From contig DBTT01000021.1 of NCBI GenBank assembly GCA_002307185.1, positions 7,864 to 71,863 on the forward strand: a DNA stretch of 64,000 nt, given 5' to 3'. Positions 9,285-17,350 of the stretch are shown in pieces. Numbering within the stretch: the stretch's first letter is position 1; each line of letters begins with the position of its first letter. The notes under the pieces are model-generated. The model ran no database searches. It worked only from the letters and a program-made list of their open reading frames with translations, and was not told the origin of the DNA. The position numbers were made by a program, and so were the translations under genes. The DNA comes from Bacteroidales bacterium UBA1309. Its GTDB lineage: Bacteria > Bacteroidota > Bacteroidia > Bacteroidales > Dysgonomonadaceae.

Positions 9285-9313
9285 TTAGCTTTTAGCTATC
9301 AGCTAAAAGCTAA
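9285..9313. repeat. 13-bp perfect inverted repeat of the AGCTTTTAGCT type
   Basis: TTAGCTTTTAGCT (9285-9297), loop ATC, then AGCTAAAAGCTAA (9301-9313). It overlaps the stop codon of the radical SAM gene. Related AGCTTTTAGCT or TTAGCCGTTAGC tracts occur in other intergenic gaps of this window (7003, 13221, 31319, 35143, 42881). It may act as a transcript end, but there is no T-run. Confidence 0.6.
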
Positions 9314-10487
9314 CACTCATTATATTGGCAGGAGCCCGTTTATGTTGCAATTCCTTTTTCATGTAATCCATGTAAGGGGCAATGTGCTCGAAGAATTTGT
9401 AGTAACCTTCACACAGGTAATTCAGGCCGTCTTCGCCGTCAGCCGTTTGAATAATCCTGTTTTTGGGACATTCGCCGTTGCAGGCAAACAAGTATTTGCA
9501 CGATTTGCATTGCTTGGGCAGCGTGTCGGCCTTGTCGTTTCCAAATTTGATTTGTTTCGGAGAATACATCAGTTCGGTGAGGGTTTGCTGCTTGATGTTT
9601 CCCAGTTTATATTTCGGATACACAAAGTGGTCGCAACTATACACATCGCCGTTGAATTCCATCACGCCGGCATGCCCGCACGTTTTGGCAAAGATGCAAA
9701 GTCCGGGTTGCTCACCCACCCAATTGGCAAGAGCCGAGTCGAAATACTGGATAAAGAATTTCCCTACATCTTTTTTCACCCACTCATCGAAAATGGCAAT
9801 CAGGAAATTGCCCCATTTGTCGGCAGGAACATTCCACGATGCCAATTCCCCATCCACCTTCTCCACCACGGGAGAGAACTGGATGTAGCGGCAGTCGATT
9901 TCCTTAAAGAAATGATAGAATTCGAGCGGATAATCCACGTTGTAATCGTTCACCACGCCCATCACATTGAAATCCACCCCGTGCTTTTTCAACAGGGCAA
10001 TCCCCTTCATCACGTTGTGAAATGATGGACGGTCGTCTTTTGTCCGTCTGTATTTGTCGTGCAGATGCTGCGTTCCGTCAATGGATATTCCCACGAGGAA
10101 ATTATTTTCCTTGAAGAATTTGCACCAGGTGTCGTTGAGCAAAGTGCCGTTTGTTTGTATGCAATTGTCCACCTGCCTTCCGCGGGCATATTTGCGTTGG
10201 AGTTCCAATGCCTTTTTGTAGAAATTGATGTTGCGCATCAAGGTTTCCCCGCCATGCCAAGTGAAGAGAATTTGCTGCATGGTCTGGGAATTCATGTATT
10301 GCTCGACAAACTCTTCGAGAATTTCGTCGCTCATCACGAAACTTTTACCTTCGGGATACAGCTCCTTTTTCTCCAAATAATAGCAGTATTTGCAGCCCAG
10401 GTTGCATATGGCACCAATCGGCTTCAGCATCAGGTAAAGCGGATGGGCAAAAGGAGTGGCGATGGGGTTGTAAGATATGGGATTCAT
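9303..10487 (-). CDS. Anaerobic sulfatase-maturating enzyme homologue (radical SAM, SPASM)
   Basis: Radical S-adenosylmethionine enzyme of the anSME family, which converts an active-site Cys or Ser of sulfatases to formylglycine. The start at 10487 (MNPISYNPIATPF) is preferred over the ATG at 10532 because it matches where family members begin; the product is 394 aa. The radical SAM motif CNLGCKYC is at residues 28-35. The C-terminal SPASM cysteines are seen in CIFAKTCGHAG, YSCDHF, QCKSCKYLFACNGECP and LCEGYY, which bind two auxiliary [4Fe-4S] clusters. No sulfatase gene lies in the window, so the target is elsewhere. Family is secure, exact substrate is inferred. Confidence 0.88.
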   Translation of the reverse strand: MNPISYNPIATPFAHPLYLMLKPIGAICNLGCKYCYYLEKKELYPEGKSFVMSDEILEEFVEQYMNSQTMQQILFTWHGGETLMRNINFYKKALELQRKYARGRQVDNCIQTNGTLLNDTWCKFFKENNFLVGISIDGTQHLHDKYRRTKDDRPSFHNVMKGIALLKKHGVDFNVMGVVNDYNVDYPLEFYHFFKEIDCRYIQFSPVVEKVDGELASWNVPADKWGNFLIAIFDEWVKKDVGKFFIQYFDSALANWVGEQPGLCIFAKTCGHAGVMEFNGDVYSCDHFVYPKYKLGNIKQQTLTELMYSPKQIKFGNDKADTLPKQCKSCKYLFACNGECPKNRIIQTADGEDGLNYLCEGYYKFFEHIAPYMDYMKKELQHKRAPANIMSVSF

Positions 10488-10757
10488 GTTTATAAAAATA
10501 AGTGGACGTCTCAAAAACTTTCTGTAAATCACCCACAGTTCGCCAACCCAATCTATTGGTTGCGAATATAAATGAACTAAAGGGCAACATCGTCATCCAG
10601 TGCGGATCTTGTGCAATTGGCGTTCTCTTGAGGCTACATCTGTGCGGGGTGGCTTCGCATTCAAAAAAAATACCCTGAATTGTAAAAGAAAGTCGGCCAT
10701 TGGCCAAAGGCGTTCCGCCTCCATAGAACGATCTCTCTTCCGATCCATTTTGCATGA

Positions 10758-10765
10758 CAAAGTTA
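10758..10765 (-). promoter_or_regulatory. Candidate -7 box TAACTTTG for the radical SAM gene
   Basis: Reads TAACTTTG on the minus strand, a match to TAnnTTTG. No clear -33 element is seen. It would give a leader of about 260 bases before the start at 10487. Confidence 0.3.
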
Positions 10766-10787
10766 GACTTCCTGTTATGTGTGGGAA

Positions 10788-10827
10788 ATACCTCAATCAG
10801 AGTATTTATCTACCATGATTGAGGTAT
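10788..10827. repeat. Perfect 12-bp inverted repeat
   Basis: ATACCTCAATCA at 10788-10799 is exactly repeated in inverse at 10816-10827 with a 16-base loop. It lies upstream of the minus-strand -7 box of the radical SAM gene. It could be an operator or a cruciform; function is unknown. Confidence 0.55.
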
Positions 10828-10959
10828 GCGGATGTGAAATCAATCAATTCGACACAAATTCTTAACAACTAATCCATTCACATGGAATGGAAAAGAGGAG
10901 GATTTGAAATACAGTCTGCTATAGCGAATCCAACCCCGTTGCCCGCCACCCAGAGGTGA

Positions 10960-11022
10960 ATACCTACGGCATGCCATGCCTACCCGATGCTTTTTCTACC
11001 GATCGAATATCCCGACGGGATA
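10960..11022 (-). repeat. Dispersed palindromic intergenic repeat, copy 2
   Basis: Inverse copy of the element at 116-251. It contains the palindrome TATCCCGACGGGATA at 11008-11022. The reverse complement of 10991-11022 matches 116-147 at 31 of 32 bases. The spacing between the two conserved blocks differs from copy 1, so only the palindromic parts are conserved. Confidence 0.7.
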
Positions 11023-11246
11023 CACCGAACAATGCTTCGGGCGGCCTGTAGGGTGCTGTGGTTTCCAACTGCCGAACCCAAAGATGCAAAGGGCATCCCA
11101 AAAACACGACTCTTAGGTCGAACTAACATTATTTATATAGAGCTCTCGGGTTAAAATTGTATGTAGCAGAAATATATACCGCAAACATGGTATTGCCTAC
11201 TTTGCCCGCTGGGTGTAATTTTGTTAAACATTTTAAAGATCAGGTT

Positions 11247-12194
11247 ATGAAGAAATTTATTTCGGCCATTGTATTGGTATCAGTTATTTTAGCTATCCCG
11301 TTTAAAGTCGAAGCCCAAGCAGGAAAACAGTTGGAGGGCGAAATCTCCCTATCAGGGGCATTCGCACTTTATCCATTAGCTGTGAAGTGGGCGGATGAGT
11401 TCAAAAAACTTCATCCAAAGGTGAGGATTGACATCTCTGCAGGAGGAGCGGGTAAAGGCATGACCGATGCGCTTTCCAAGGTGGTGGATTTAGGTATGCT
11501 ATCGCGTGACGTTCACGACGATGAAGTCAAAAAAGGGGCTTTGGCGTTTGCCGTTGCAAAAGATGCAGTCGTGGCCACTGTTAATGCAAAAAATCCAAAA
11601 TTGAAAGAGCTACTTGCAAAAGGTTATACCCAGCAAACAGGAGAAAAGTTGTTCATCACAGGTCAATTTACTACATGGGGGCAGCTTTTGGGAATAAGCT
11701 CCAATATTCCCGTTCACCTCTACACTCGTTCCGATGCTTGTGGAGCAGCCGAAACTTGGGCTAAGTTCTATGGCAAAAAGCAAGAGGACTTGAAAGGTAC
11801 CGCTGTTTTTGGTGATCCGGGAATAGCGTCTGCGGTTCAAAAAGATGCACTTGCTTTTGGATACAACAACATCGCCTATGCTTATGACCAGAAGACCAAA
11901 AGACCTACGGCGGGAATAGCGGTATTGCCAATAGACGTAAATAAAAATGGGAAAATTGATCCCGAAGAGCAATTCTACGGCACCATCAATCAGCTTATCA
12001 GGGCAATCGCCGTAGGCAAATATCCTGCACCTCCTGCGCGGACGCTGTATTTGGTGTCGAACGGCAAGCCGAAACCAGTTGTGGCCGAGTTCATCAAGTT
12101 CATCCTGAAGGAAGGGCAAAAATATAACAATGCTGTCGGATTCATCCAGTTGAACCAAGCTTCGTTGAAAGCAAACTTGGCAAAACTTAAATAA
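11247..12194 (+). CDS. pstS: Phosphate ABC transporter substrate-binding protein
   Basis: Periplasmic phosphate-binding component of a Pst importer. I choose the ATG at 11247 (MKKFISAIVLVSVILAIPFKVEAQ) because it gives a clean signal peptide; upstream in-frame ATGs do not. The mature part starts near residue 24 and the product is 315 aa, usual for PstS. Binding-loop segments typical of the family are LSGAFALYPLAVKW, AGGAGKGMTDAL and SDACGAAETWAKF. The pstC and pstA genes follow, but a strong hairpin terminator lies between pstS and pstC, which would allow more binding protein than permease. Confidence 0.9.
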   Translation: MKKFISAIVLVSVILAIPFKVEAQAGKQLEGEISLSGAFALYPLAVKWADEFKKLHPKVRIDISAGGAGKGMTDALSKVVDLGMLSRDVHDDEVKKGALAFAVAKDAVVATVNAKNPKLKELLAKGYTQQTGEKLFITGQFTTWGQLLGISSNIPVHLYTRSDACGAAETWAKFYGKKQEDLKGTAVFGDPGIASAVQKDALAFGYNNIAYAYDQKTKRPTAGIAVLPIDVNKNGKIDPEEQFYGTINQLIRAIAVGKYPAPPARTLYLVSNGKPKPVVAEFIKFILKEGQKYNNAVGFIQLNQASLKANLAKLK

Positions 12195-12208
12195 TAAGGT
12201 ATATTCCC

Positions 12209-12243
12209 AAACCTGACAAAGCTTTTTCGCTTGTCAGGTTTTT
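12209..12243 (+). terminator. Rho-independent terminator or attenuator between pstS and pstC
   Basis: AAACCTGACAA (12209-12219) pairs with TTGTCAGGTTT (12231-12241), with a further GC/GC pair after one bulged base, and the 3' arm ends in TTTTT. Its place inside the pst operon suggests partial termination. Confidence 0.8.
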
Positions 12244-12261
12244 CAACTAAACTAATTATCA

Positions 12262-13158
12262 ATGCCCACCTTATCTTATTACAGGATTCTCAAGGACAAA
12301 GTGGCGGGAGGGATTATGCTCTTTCTCACCCTTGCCTCTATCTTGCTGGTGATTGCCATGGCATTTGGCCTCTACTACAAGTCGGCTCCTATTTTTGAAG
12401 TGAATTCTTTATGGAATCTGATTTTTTCCTCGGAATGGAAACCCGGGCAAGGGAAATTCGGCTTTCTGCCTTTTATTGCCGGCACATTGTGGATCACCAT
12501 GCTGGCCATCCTTTTTGCCTTGCCGATTGCTTTGCTCACAGCCGTATTCTTGACAGAGCATTCCAAATCGTACGTCAAAAAATGGGTATTTCCTGCTTTG
12601 GACATATTGGCGGGACTGCCCTCGGTGGTGTATGGAGTGTGGGGCGTGTTGTTGATCGTGCCGTGGATTTCGGAAAAATTGGCGCCCCATTTTGTCGAAT
12701 TTTCCACAGGCTACACCACCTTGGCCGGAGGCATCGTTCTTGGAATCATGATTTTGCCTCTTCTGGTGAGCTTGTTCATCGAGATATTTTCCGTTGTGCC
12801 AAAAGAATTGCGTGACGCATCGCTTTCGCTGGGTGCGAACAAATGGGAAACCACCAAGTACATCGTGCTGCGCAAGAGCCGGTCGGGTATCCTGGCGGCT
12901 GTGGTTTTGGCTATTTCAAGGGCTTTGGGGGAAACAATCGCTGTGCTTATGGTTTGTGGAAATCTTCCGGAAATACCCCATTCCTTGTTTGATTCTTGCT
13001 ACCCTTTGCCTGCGCTTATCGCCAACAATTATGGAGAAATGCTTTCGATTCCGCTGTATGAGGCAGCCCTGATGCTGGCCGCACTGTTCTTGTTTGTGGT
13101 GGTGTTGTTGTTCAATGCCGGCTCAAGAATCATGCTCCACCAAATGGAAAAACGATAA
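12262..13158 (+). CDS. pstC: Phosphate ABC transporter permease PstC
   Basis: Inner-membrane permease half of the Pst importer, 298 aa with about six membrane helices. The cytoplasmic EAA-type loop that contacts the ATPase is seen as VPKELRDASLSLGANKWETTKYIVL. The family signature ISRALGETIAVLMVCGN is near residue 218. Helices include LFLTLASILLVIAMAFGLYY at the N terminus and LFLFVVVLLF near the C terminus. It follows pstS after a terminator and precedes pstA by 93 bases. The partner ATPase PstB is not encoded in this window. Confidence 0.93.
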   Translation: MPTLSYYRILKDKVAGGIMLFLTLASILLVIAMAFGLYYKSAPIFEVNSLWNLIFSSEWKPGQGKFGFLPFIAGTLWITMLAILFALPIALLTAVFLTEHSKSYVKKWVFPALDILAGLPSVVYGVWGVLLIVPWISEKLAPHFVEFSTGYTTLAGGIVLGIMILPLLVSLFIEIFSVVPKELRDASLSLGANKWETTKYIVLRKSRSGILAAVVLAISRALGETIAVLMVCGNLPEIPHSLFDSCYPLPALIANNYGEMLSIPLYEAALMLAALFLFVVVLLFNAGSRIMLHQMEKR

Positions 13159-13220
13159 CGGCACGTGGGGTGAACAAGTCAACAAGCGCATGCGATTGCC
13201 CACTCACGACATATTTTATT

Positions 13221-13246
13221 GCTAACTGATGACTGCTAACTGATTA
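13221..13246. repeat. Short direct repeat in pstC-pstA gap
   Basis: GCTAACTGATgactGCTAACTGATT: a 10-base unit repeated directly with a 4-base gap. It belongs to the GCTAAC-rich intergenic sequence type seen elsewhere in the window. Confidence 0.5.
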
Positions 13247-13251
13247 ACAAC

Positions 13252-14094
13252 ATGCGATTCATAGAAGAAAAAATATTTAAAGTGCTGATGATTCTGGCCA
13301 CATTGGCTGTGTTCGGATTCGTTGGGAATATCATTTATACCATCTTGAGCCGTGGTCTTCCCGCCCTCAACTGGGATATGATCACGAAGCTTCCCAGTGG
13401 AGGATTCTACATCGGGGGGGAAGGTGGCGTGCTGAATGCCATTGTGGGTTCGCTCTACATTGTGGGTGCATCCACCTTGCTTGGCTTGCTGATAAGCATC
13501 CCTGTGGTGTTTTACCTGAATGTGTATCTCTCCAAAACGTCCAAATTGGCCTATATTTCGCGGCTTTCATTCGATATCCTTTTTGGCATTCCCTCCATTG
13601 TGTATGGGGCTTTTGCATTCTCCATCATGATTTACCTCGGTTTGAGGACTTCCCTGGGCGGAGGTATCCTTGTGATCACTTTGCTCATCATACCGATCTT
13701 TATACGTTCCATCGATGAAGTGGCTCGCCAGTTGCCGAAAGACTTGCTGGATGCGTCTTATTCGTTGGGTAGCACAAAGTTGGAGACGATCCATTTGGTA
13801 GTCCGTCAAATAGCACCCGGCATCGCCACCGCCACTTTGCTTTCCATCGGACGCGCCATTGGTGATGCGGCCGGAGTGATGTTCACCGCGGGATTTTCCG
13901 ACAGCATACCTACATCGCTCTCCCAGCCAGCGGCCACTTTGCCTCTCTCCGTATTTTTCCAATTGAGTAGCCCTTCCGCCGACGTGCAAGACCGGGCTTA
14001 TGCATCTGCCTTGTTGTTGACTGTCATTGTTTTCATCCTAAGTGTTCTGGGGAGAATTTTGTCGAGTCGGTTTTCGAGAAACAGGATAAGGTAG
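13252..14094 (+). CDS. pstA: Phosphate ABC transporter permease PstA
   Basis: Second permease half of the Pst importer, 280 aa with about six membrane helices. Typical segments are GGEGGVLNAIVGSLYIVGAS, FGIPSIVYGAFAFS, the EAA-type loop LPKDLLDASYSLGSTKLETIHLVV and ISLGRAIGDAAGVMFTAG-like sequence (SIGRAIGDAAGVMFTAG). It should pair with PstC. In most bacteria pstB and phoU follow; here the next genes are for siroheme and sulfate reduction, so the ATPase must come from elsewhere or be shared. The family is secure. Confidence 0.92.
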   Translation: MRFIEEKIFKVLMILATLAVFGFVGNIIYTILSRGLPALNWDMITKLPSGGFYIGGEGGVLNAIVGSLYIVGASTLLGLLISIPVVFYLNVYLSKTSKLAYISRLSFDILFGIPSIVYGAFAFSIMIYLGLRTSLGGGILVITLLIIPIFIRSIDEVARQLPKDLLDASYSLGSTKLETIHLVVRQIAPGIATATLLSIGRAIGDAAGVMFTAGFSDSIPTSLSQPAATLPLSVFFQLSSPSADVQDRAYASALLLTVIVFILSVLGRILSSRFSRNRIR

Positions 14095-14286
14095 TCGGCC
14101 TGTCCCAAGGCCGGTGATCTTATACCAAGCATCTTTTTTGTGAAGGTGCCAGACCTCAGCTACCAGCATACAGTTTAATTTCGGCTTCAGATTAACGGTG
14201 AAACTGGATTTCAACCATTTTTGTCTAATGCCTACTCTAGGTTTATTTAGCACCCCACTTCTTACTGAGAATACCACATTTGTGGT

Positions 14287-14318
14287 ATTGCTATCTCTTT
14301 CCGACACAAGTACCTTTG
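14287..14318 (+). promoter_or_regulatory. Bacteroidetes promoter of the siroheme/sulfate operon
   Basis: ATTG at 14287-14290, 20 bases, then TACCTTTG at 14311-14318, matching TTTG-N19-21-TAnnTTTG. The predicted transcript begins near 14325, about 15 bases before the start codon at 14340. Confidence 0.6.
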
Positions 14319-14339
14319 TTCAAATTTATTCAATGCGTG

Positions 14340-16334
14340 ATGAAGCAGGTAAAAAACATACGGATAGTCAGTCGCAACAACCCGCTTTCGCTTATTCAAG
14401 TGAAGGAGTTGCTTGCGGTTTTTCCTGCGTTTGACCACGAACTGCAAGTATTTTCTTCCTTCGCCGATAAAAACAGGCAAGTTTCCCTGATGGAAAATAG
14501 TGCTGCTGATTTTTTCACCCGTGAATTGGATACCACTTTGCTAAAAGGCGAAGCCGATATCTATATACATTCTGCCAAAGATTTGTCTTATCCTTTGCCT
14601 GCCGGTCTTGAATTGTTTTGCCTGACCGAAGCTGCCGACAAAACAGATTCGTTGGTCAGCAAATGCGGCCTCGGCTTGGCCGCATTGCCTGCCGGTTCAC
14701 GCATCGGTACCGATTCGAAAGCAAGGAAAGAAGAACTACTGAAACTTCGTCCAGACTTGGAAGTGGTGAGCATCTCGGGAACCATTCAGGATCGTATTGC
14801 TCAAGTGGATAACGGTTTTGTAGATGGATTTATTGTTGCCAGTTTTGCACTGCATTGTCTTGGTTTGTCTCACCGTGCTGCCGAGTCACTGCCTTTCAAG
14901 ACCCATCCCTTGCAAGGGAGTGTGGCGGTGATCGGACGTACGGGAGACTCTGAATTGAAGGACTTTTTTTCGCTTCACGATATTCGGAAAAATTGGGGAA
15001 AAGTCACTCTGGTTGGCTTTGGACCTGGAAATGCCGACTTGCTGACAATTGGCGGAGATAAAGCTTTGGCAAATGCCGATGTGGTGTTTTACGACGATTT
15101 GCTGGACAAGCATTTCTTGGAAAAATACACATCCGAGAAAGTGTATGTAGGCAAGAGGAAAGGGCAGCACAGCCACCATCAGGACGAAATCAACGAACTG
15201 CTTTACCAAGCCGCAGTGAGCGGCAAGAATGTGGTTCGCCTCAAAGGGGGCGACCCGATGGTTTTTGCACACGGGCGGGAAGAAATAGATTTCCTGCAAA
15301 GCCGTTTGGTGGAAGTGGATGTGATTCCGGGGGTCACCTCTGCGTTGGCATTGTCGGCGTTGACGCACATTCCGCTAACGCATCGGGATGTGGCTTCTTC
15401 GGTCGCTTTTGTGACCGGACATTCCGCTGAAAATGTGGCAAAAACACAAGCTGACACGTTGGTCATTTACATGGGTGGCTCGAATATTGCAGAAATTGCC
15501 CGCAAACTGATTCAATCGGGTAGGAGGCGGCAGACCTCTGTGGCCTTGGTTCACAATATTTCCTTGCCTGATCAAAAGACATTTTATTCGTCCTTAAACG
15601 AATTGCAAAATACGGTTTTCCGTTTTCCAACTCCCATATTGATTGTGGTGGGTGATGTGGTGGATTTTGAAAAAGCCCATGCGCCACAAGAAGACATCTT
15701 GGTGACGGGAAGCACTGCCAAGGAATACGCCACAGTTGGGAATGTGGTGCATAGCCCCTTGATTAAAATTGAAAAAAACAAAGACAAGCAAATTGCTTCA
15801 GTCCTATCGGTTCATTTGAACAACTTCGATTGGATTGTCTTCACCAGCTGCCACGGAGTCCGTTATTTTTTCGAAATACTGGACGATTTGCGGATAGACA
15901 TCCGCCGTATTTTGAACGCAAAAATTGCGTCGGTAGGCAAAAAGACTGCTGCTGAATTGAAAAAATACCGCCTGTATCCTGACATCGAGTCTCCCACCGA
16001 ATCTGCTGAAGGATTGGTGGATTATTTTAAAAACGAGCACATTGCAGGTAAAAATATACTGTTGCCCCGTTCGGACAAAGCCTTGAAATATCTTCCGGAT
16101 CAGTTGAGGCAATTGGGAAACCGGGTGACGGATCTTTCCCTGTACCTAAACACGACCAACGAAGAAGCTAAGAGAATAGATACGGCTCTGTTTCCGGAAA
16201 TTGTTTTTGCATCGCCGTCCTGCGTGGAGGCTTTCCCCGAATTGCATGGCAAGTTGCCTGAAAATGTGCGATCGGTGGCCAAAGGATCAACAACTAAGAA
16301 CAAAATCAAAGAAGCACTCAATGAAACGATTTAG
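14340..16334 (+). CDS. HemC(degenerate)-CobA-HemD three-domain siroheme fusion
   Basis: Start at 14340 (MKQVKNIRIVSRNN) fits the promoter and the HemC N terminus; 664 aa. Residues 1-220 resemble hydroxymethylbilane synthase domains 1 and 2 (HSAKDLS with Lys80 and Asp81; RIGTDSKARKEEL; GTIQDRI). The third HemC domain with the dipyrromethane-cofactor Cys is absent, and the usual arginines at E. coli positions 131 and 149 are Ala128 and Ser146. Residues 221-460 are a full uroporphyrinogen III methyltransferase (VGFGPGNADLL, VRLKGGDPMVF, VIPGVTSA), giving precorrin-2. Residues about 475-664 are uroporphyrinogen III synthase (DWIVFTSCHGVRYF). It heads the cys/siroheme cluster. CobA and HemD roles are secure; whether the HemC part is active is doubtful. 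Confidence 0.88.
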   Translation: MKQVKNIRIVSRNNPLSLIQVKELLAVFPAFDHELQVFSSFADKNRQVSLMENSAADFFTRELDTTLLKGEADIYIHSAKDLSYPLPAGLELFCLTEAADKTDSLVSKCGLGLAALPAGSRIGTDSKARKEELLKLRPDLEVVSISGTIQDRIAQVDNGFVDGFIVASFALHCLGLSHRAAESLPFKTHPLQGSVAVIGRTGDSELKDFFSLHDIRKNWGKVTLVGFGPGNADLLTIGGDKALANADVVFYDDLLDKHFLEKYTSEKVYVGKRKGQHSHHQDEINELLYQAAVSGKNVVRLKGGDPMVFAHGREEIDFLQSRLVEVDVIPGVTSALALSALTHIPLTHRDVASSVAFVTGHSAENVAKTQADTLVIYMGGSNIAEIARKLIQSGRRRQTSVALVHNISLPDQKTFYSSLNELQNTVFRFPTPILIVVGDVVDFEKAHAPQEDILVTGSTAKEYATVGNVVHSPLIKIEKNKDKQIASVLSVHLNNFDWIVFTSCHGVRYFFEILDDLRIDIRRILNAKIASVGKKTAAELKKYRLYPDIESPTESAEGLVDYFKNEHIAGKNILLPRSDKALKYLPDQLRQLGNRVTDLSLYLNTTNEEAKRIDTALFPEIVFASPSCVEAFPELHGKLPENVRSVAKGSTTKNKIKEALNETI

Positions 16335-16431
16335 GCCCTACTGGGCTTCGGTGGAAGTTGGCGACAAATAAGCTGATGTGAGTATCCATCCTTCCAAATT
16401 TAGAAATCAGAGAATTTACAGAAAAGATTAT

Positions 16432-17334
16432 ATGAGCGACAGACTAACACATTTAAAAGAACTTGAATCGGAATCGATTTATGTCATTCGGGAAGTAGCC
16501 GCCCAGTTCGAAAAGCCGGCGTTGCTTTTCTCCGGCGGGAAGGATTCAATTGTGATGGCCCATTTGGCGTACAAGGCTTTCTATCCTGCCACCATCCCCT
16601 TTCCATTTGTCCACATCGACACGGGACACAATTTCGAAGAAACAATCACCTACCGCGACGATTTGGTCAAAAAAACAGGAGTGAAACTCATTGTGGGATC
16701 CGTTCAGGAATCCATCGATGCGGGTCGCGCGGTGGAAGAAACGGGCTACAATGCGAGCCGCAACAAGCTCCAAACGGTGACTTTGCTCGACACACTTGAA
16801 AAATACAAGTTTGATGCAGCATTAGGTGGAGCACGCCGAGATGAGGAAAAGGCAAGGGCCAAGGAACGTTTCTTTTCCCACCGGGACGAATTCGGGCAAT
16901 GGGATCCCAAAAACCAACGTCCCGAGCTTTGGAACATTTTTAATGGGAAGAAACAGTTGGGCGAACATTTCCGTATTTTTCCCTTGAGCAACTGGACGGA
17001 ACTGGACGTTTGGCAATACATCCTGCAAGAGAACATCGAATTGCCAAGTTTGTATTATACACACGAACGGGAGGTGTTCGAACGTGATGGAGTTTGGCTG
17101 GCTTACTATCCTTTTATGCAGCTAAAACCGACCGAAGAAATCGTTCGCAAGCGCATCCGTTGCCGCACGATTGGAGACATCACCTGCACGGGGGTCACCA
17201 TTTCCGAAGCACACTCTTTGGAAGACATTATCGATGAAATAGCCTCTTCCCGTGTCACGGAACGGGGTGGCCGTTCGGACGACAAACGTTCCGAAGCAGC
17301 CATGGAGGATAGGAAGAAAGCGGGATATTTTTGA
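16432..17334 (+). CDS. cysD: Sulfate adenylyltransferase subunit 2 (ATP sulfurylase small subunit)
   Basis: Makes adenosine phosphosulfate from ATP and sulfate, together with CysN. The start at 16432 (MSDRLTHLKELESESIYVIREV) gives 300 aa, close to the E. coli length; the in-frame ATG at 16378 adds an unconserved tail. The PP-loop motif SGGKDS is at residues 34-39. Other family segments are HIDTGHNFEETI, GGARRDEEKARAKER and FPLSNWTELDVWQYI. The cysN gene starts 16 bases after the stop, as in most bacteria, so the two are co-transcribed. Confidence 0.96.
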   Translation: MSDRLTHLKELESESIYVIREVAAQFEKPALLFSGGKDSIVMAHLAYKAFYPATIPFPFVHIDTGHNFEETITYRDDLVKKTGVKLIVGSVQESIDAGRAVEETGYNASRNKLQTVTLLDTLEKYKFDAALGGARRDEEKARAKERFFSHRDEFGQWDPKNQRPELWNIFNGKKQLGEHFRIFPLSNWTELDVWQYILQENIELPSLYYTHEREVFERDGVWLAYYPFMQLKPTEEIVRKRIRCRTIGDITCTGVTISEAHSLEDIIDEIASSRVTERGGRSDDKRSEAAMEDRKKAGYF

Positions 17335-17350
17335 ATTATACTAGAAGATT

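Larger units (their letters stand above)
10488..11246. other. Intergenic region with hairpins and repeat copy 2
   Basis: No convincing gene. It holds a minus-strand -7-like box at 10758-10765, a perfect 12-bp inverted repeat at 10788-10827 and the second palindromic repeat copy at 10960-11022. Open frames such as 10600-10818 and 10345-10755 show no family resemblance. Confidence 0.5.

Noticed and set aside
14096..14113. Terminator after pstA
   Set aside because: The CGGCCT/AGGCCG stem is only 6 bp and is not followed by a T-run.
14340..15000. Truncation of hemC by frameshift
   Set aside because: The frame is continuous into CobA and the junction follows a conserved HemC boundary, so a true fusion is more likely than a broken gene.
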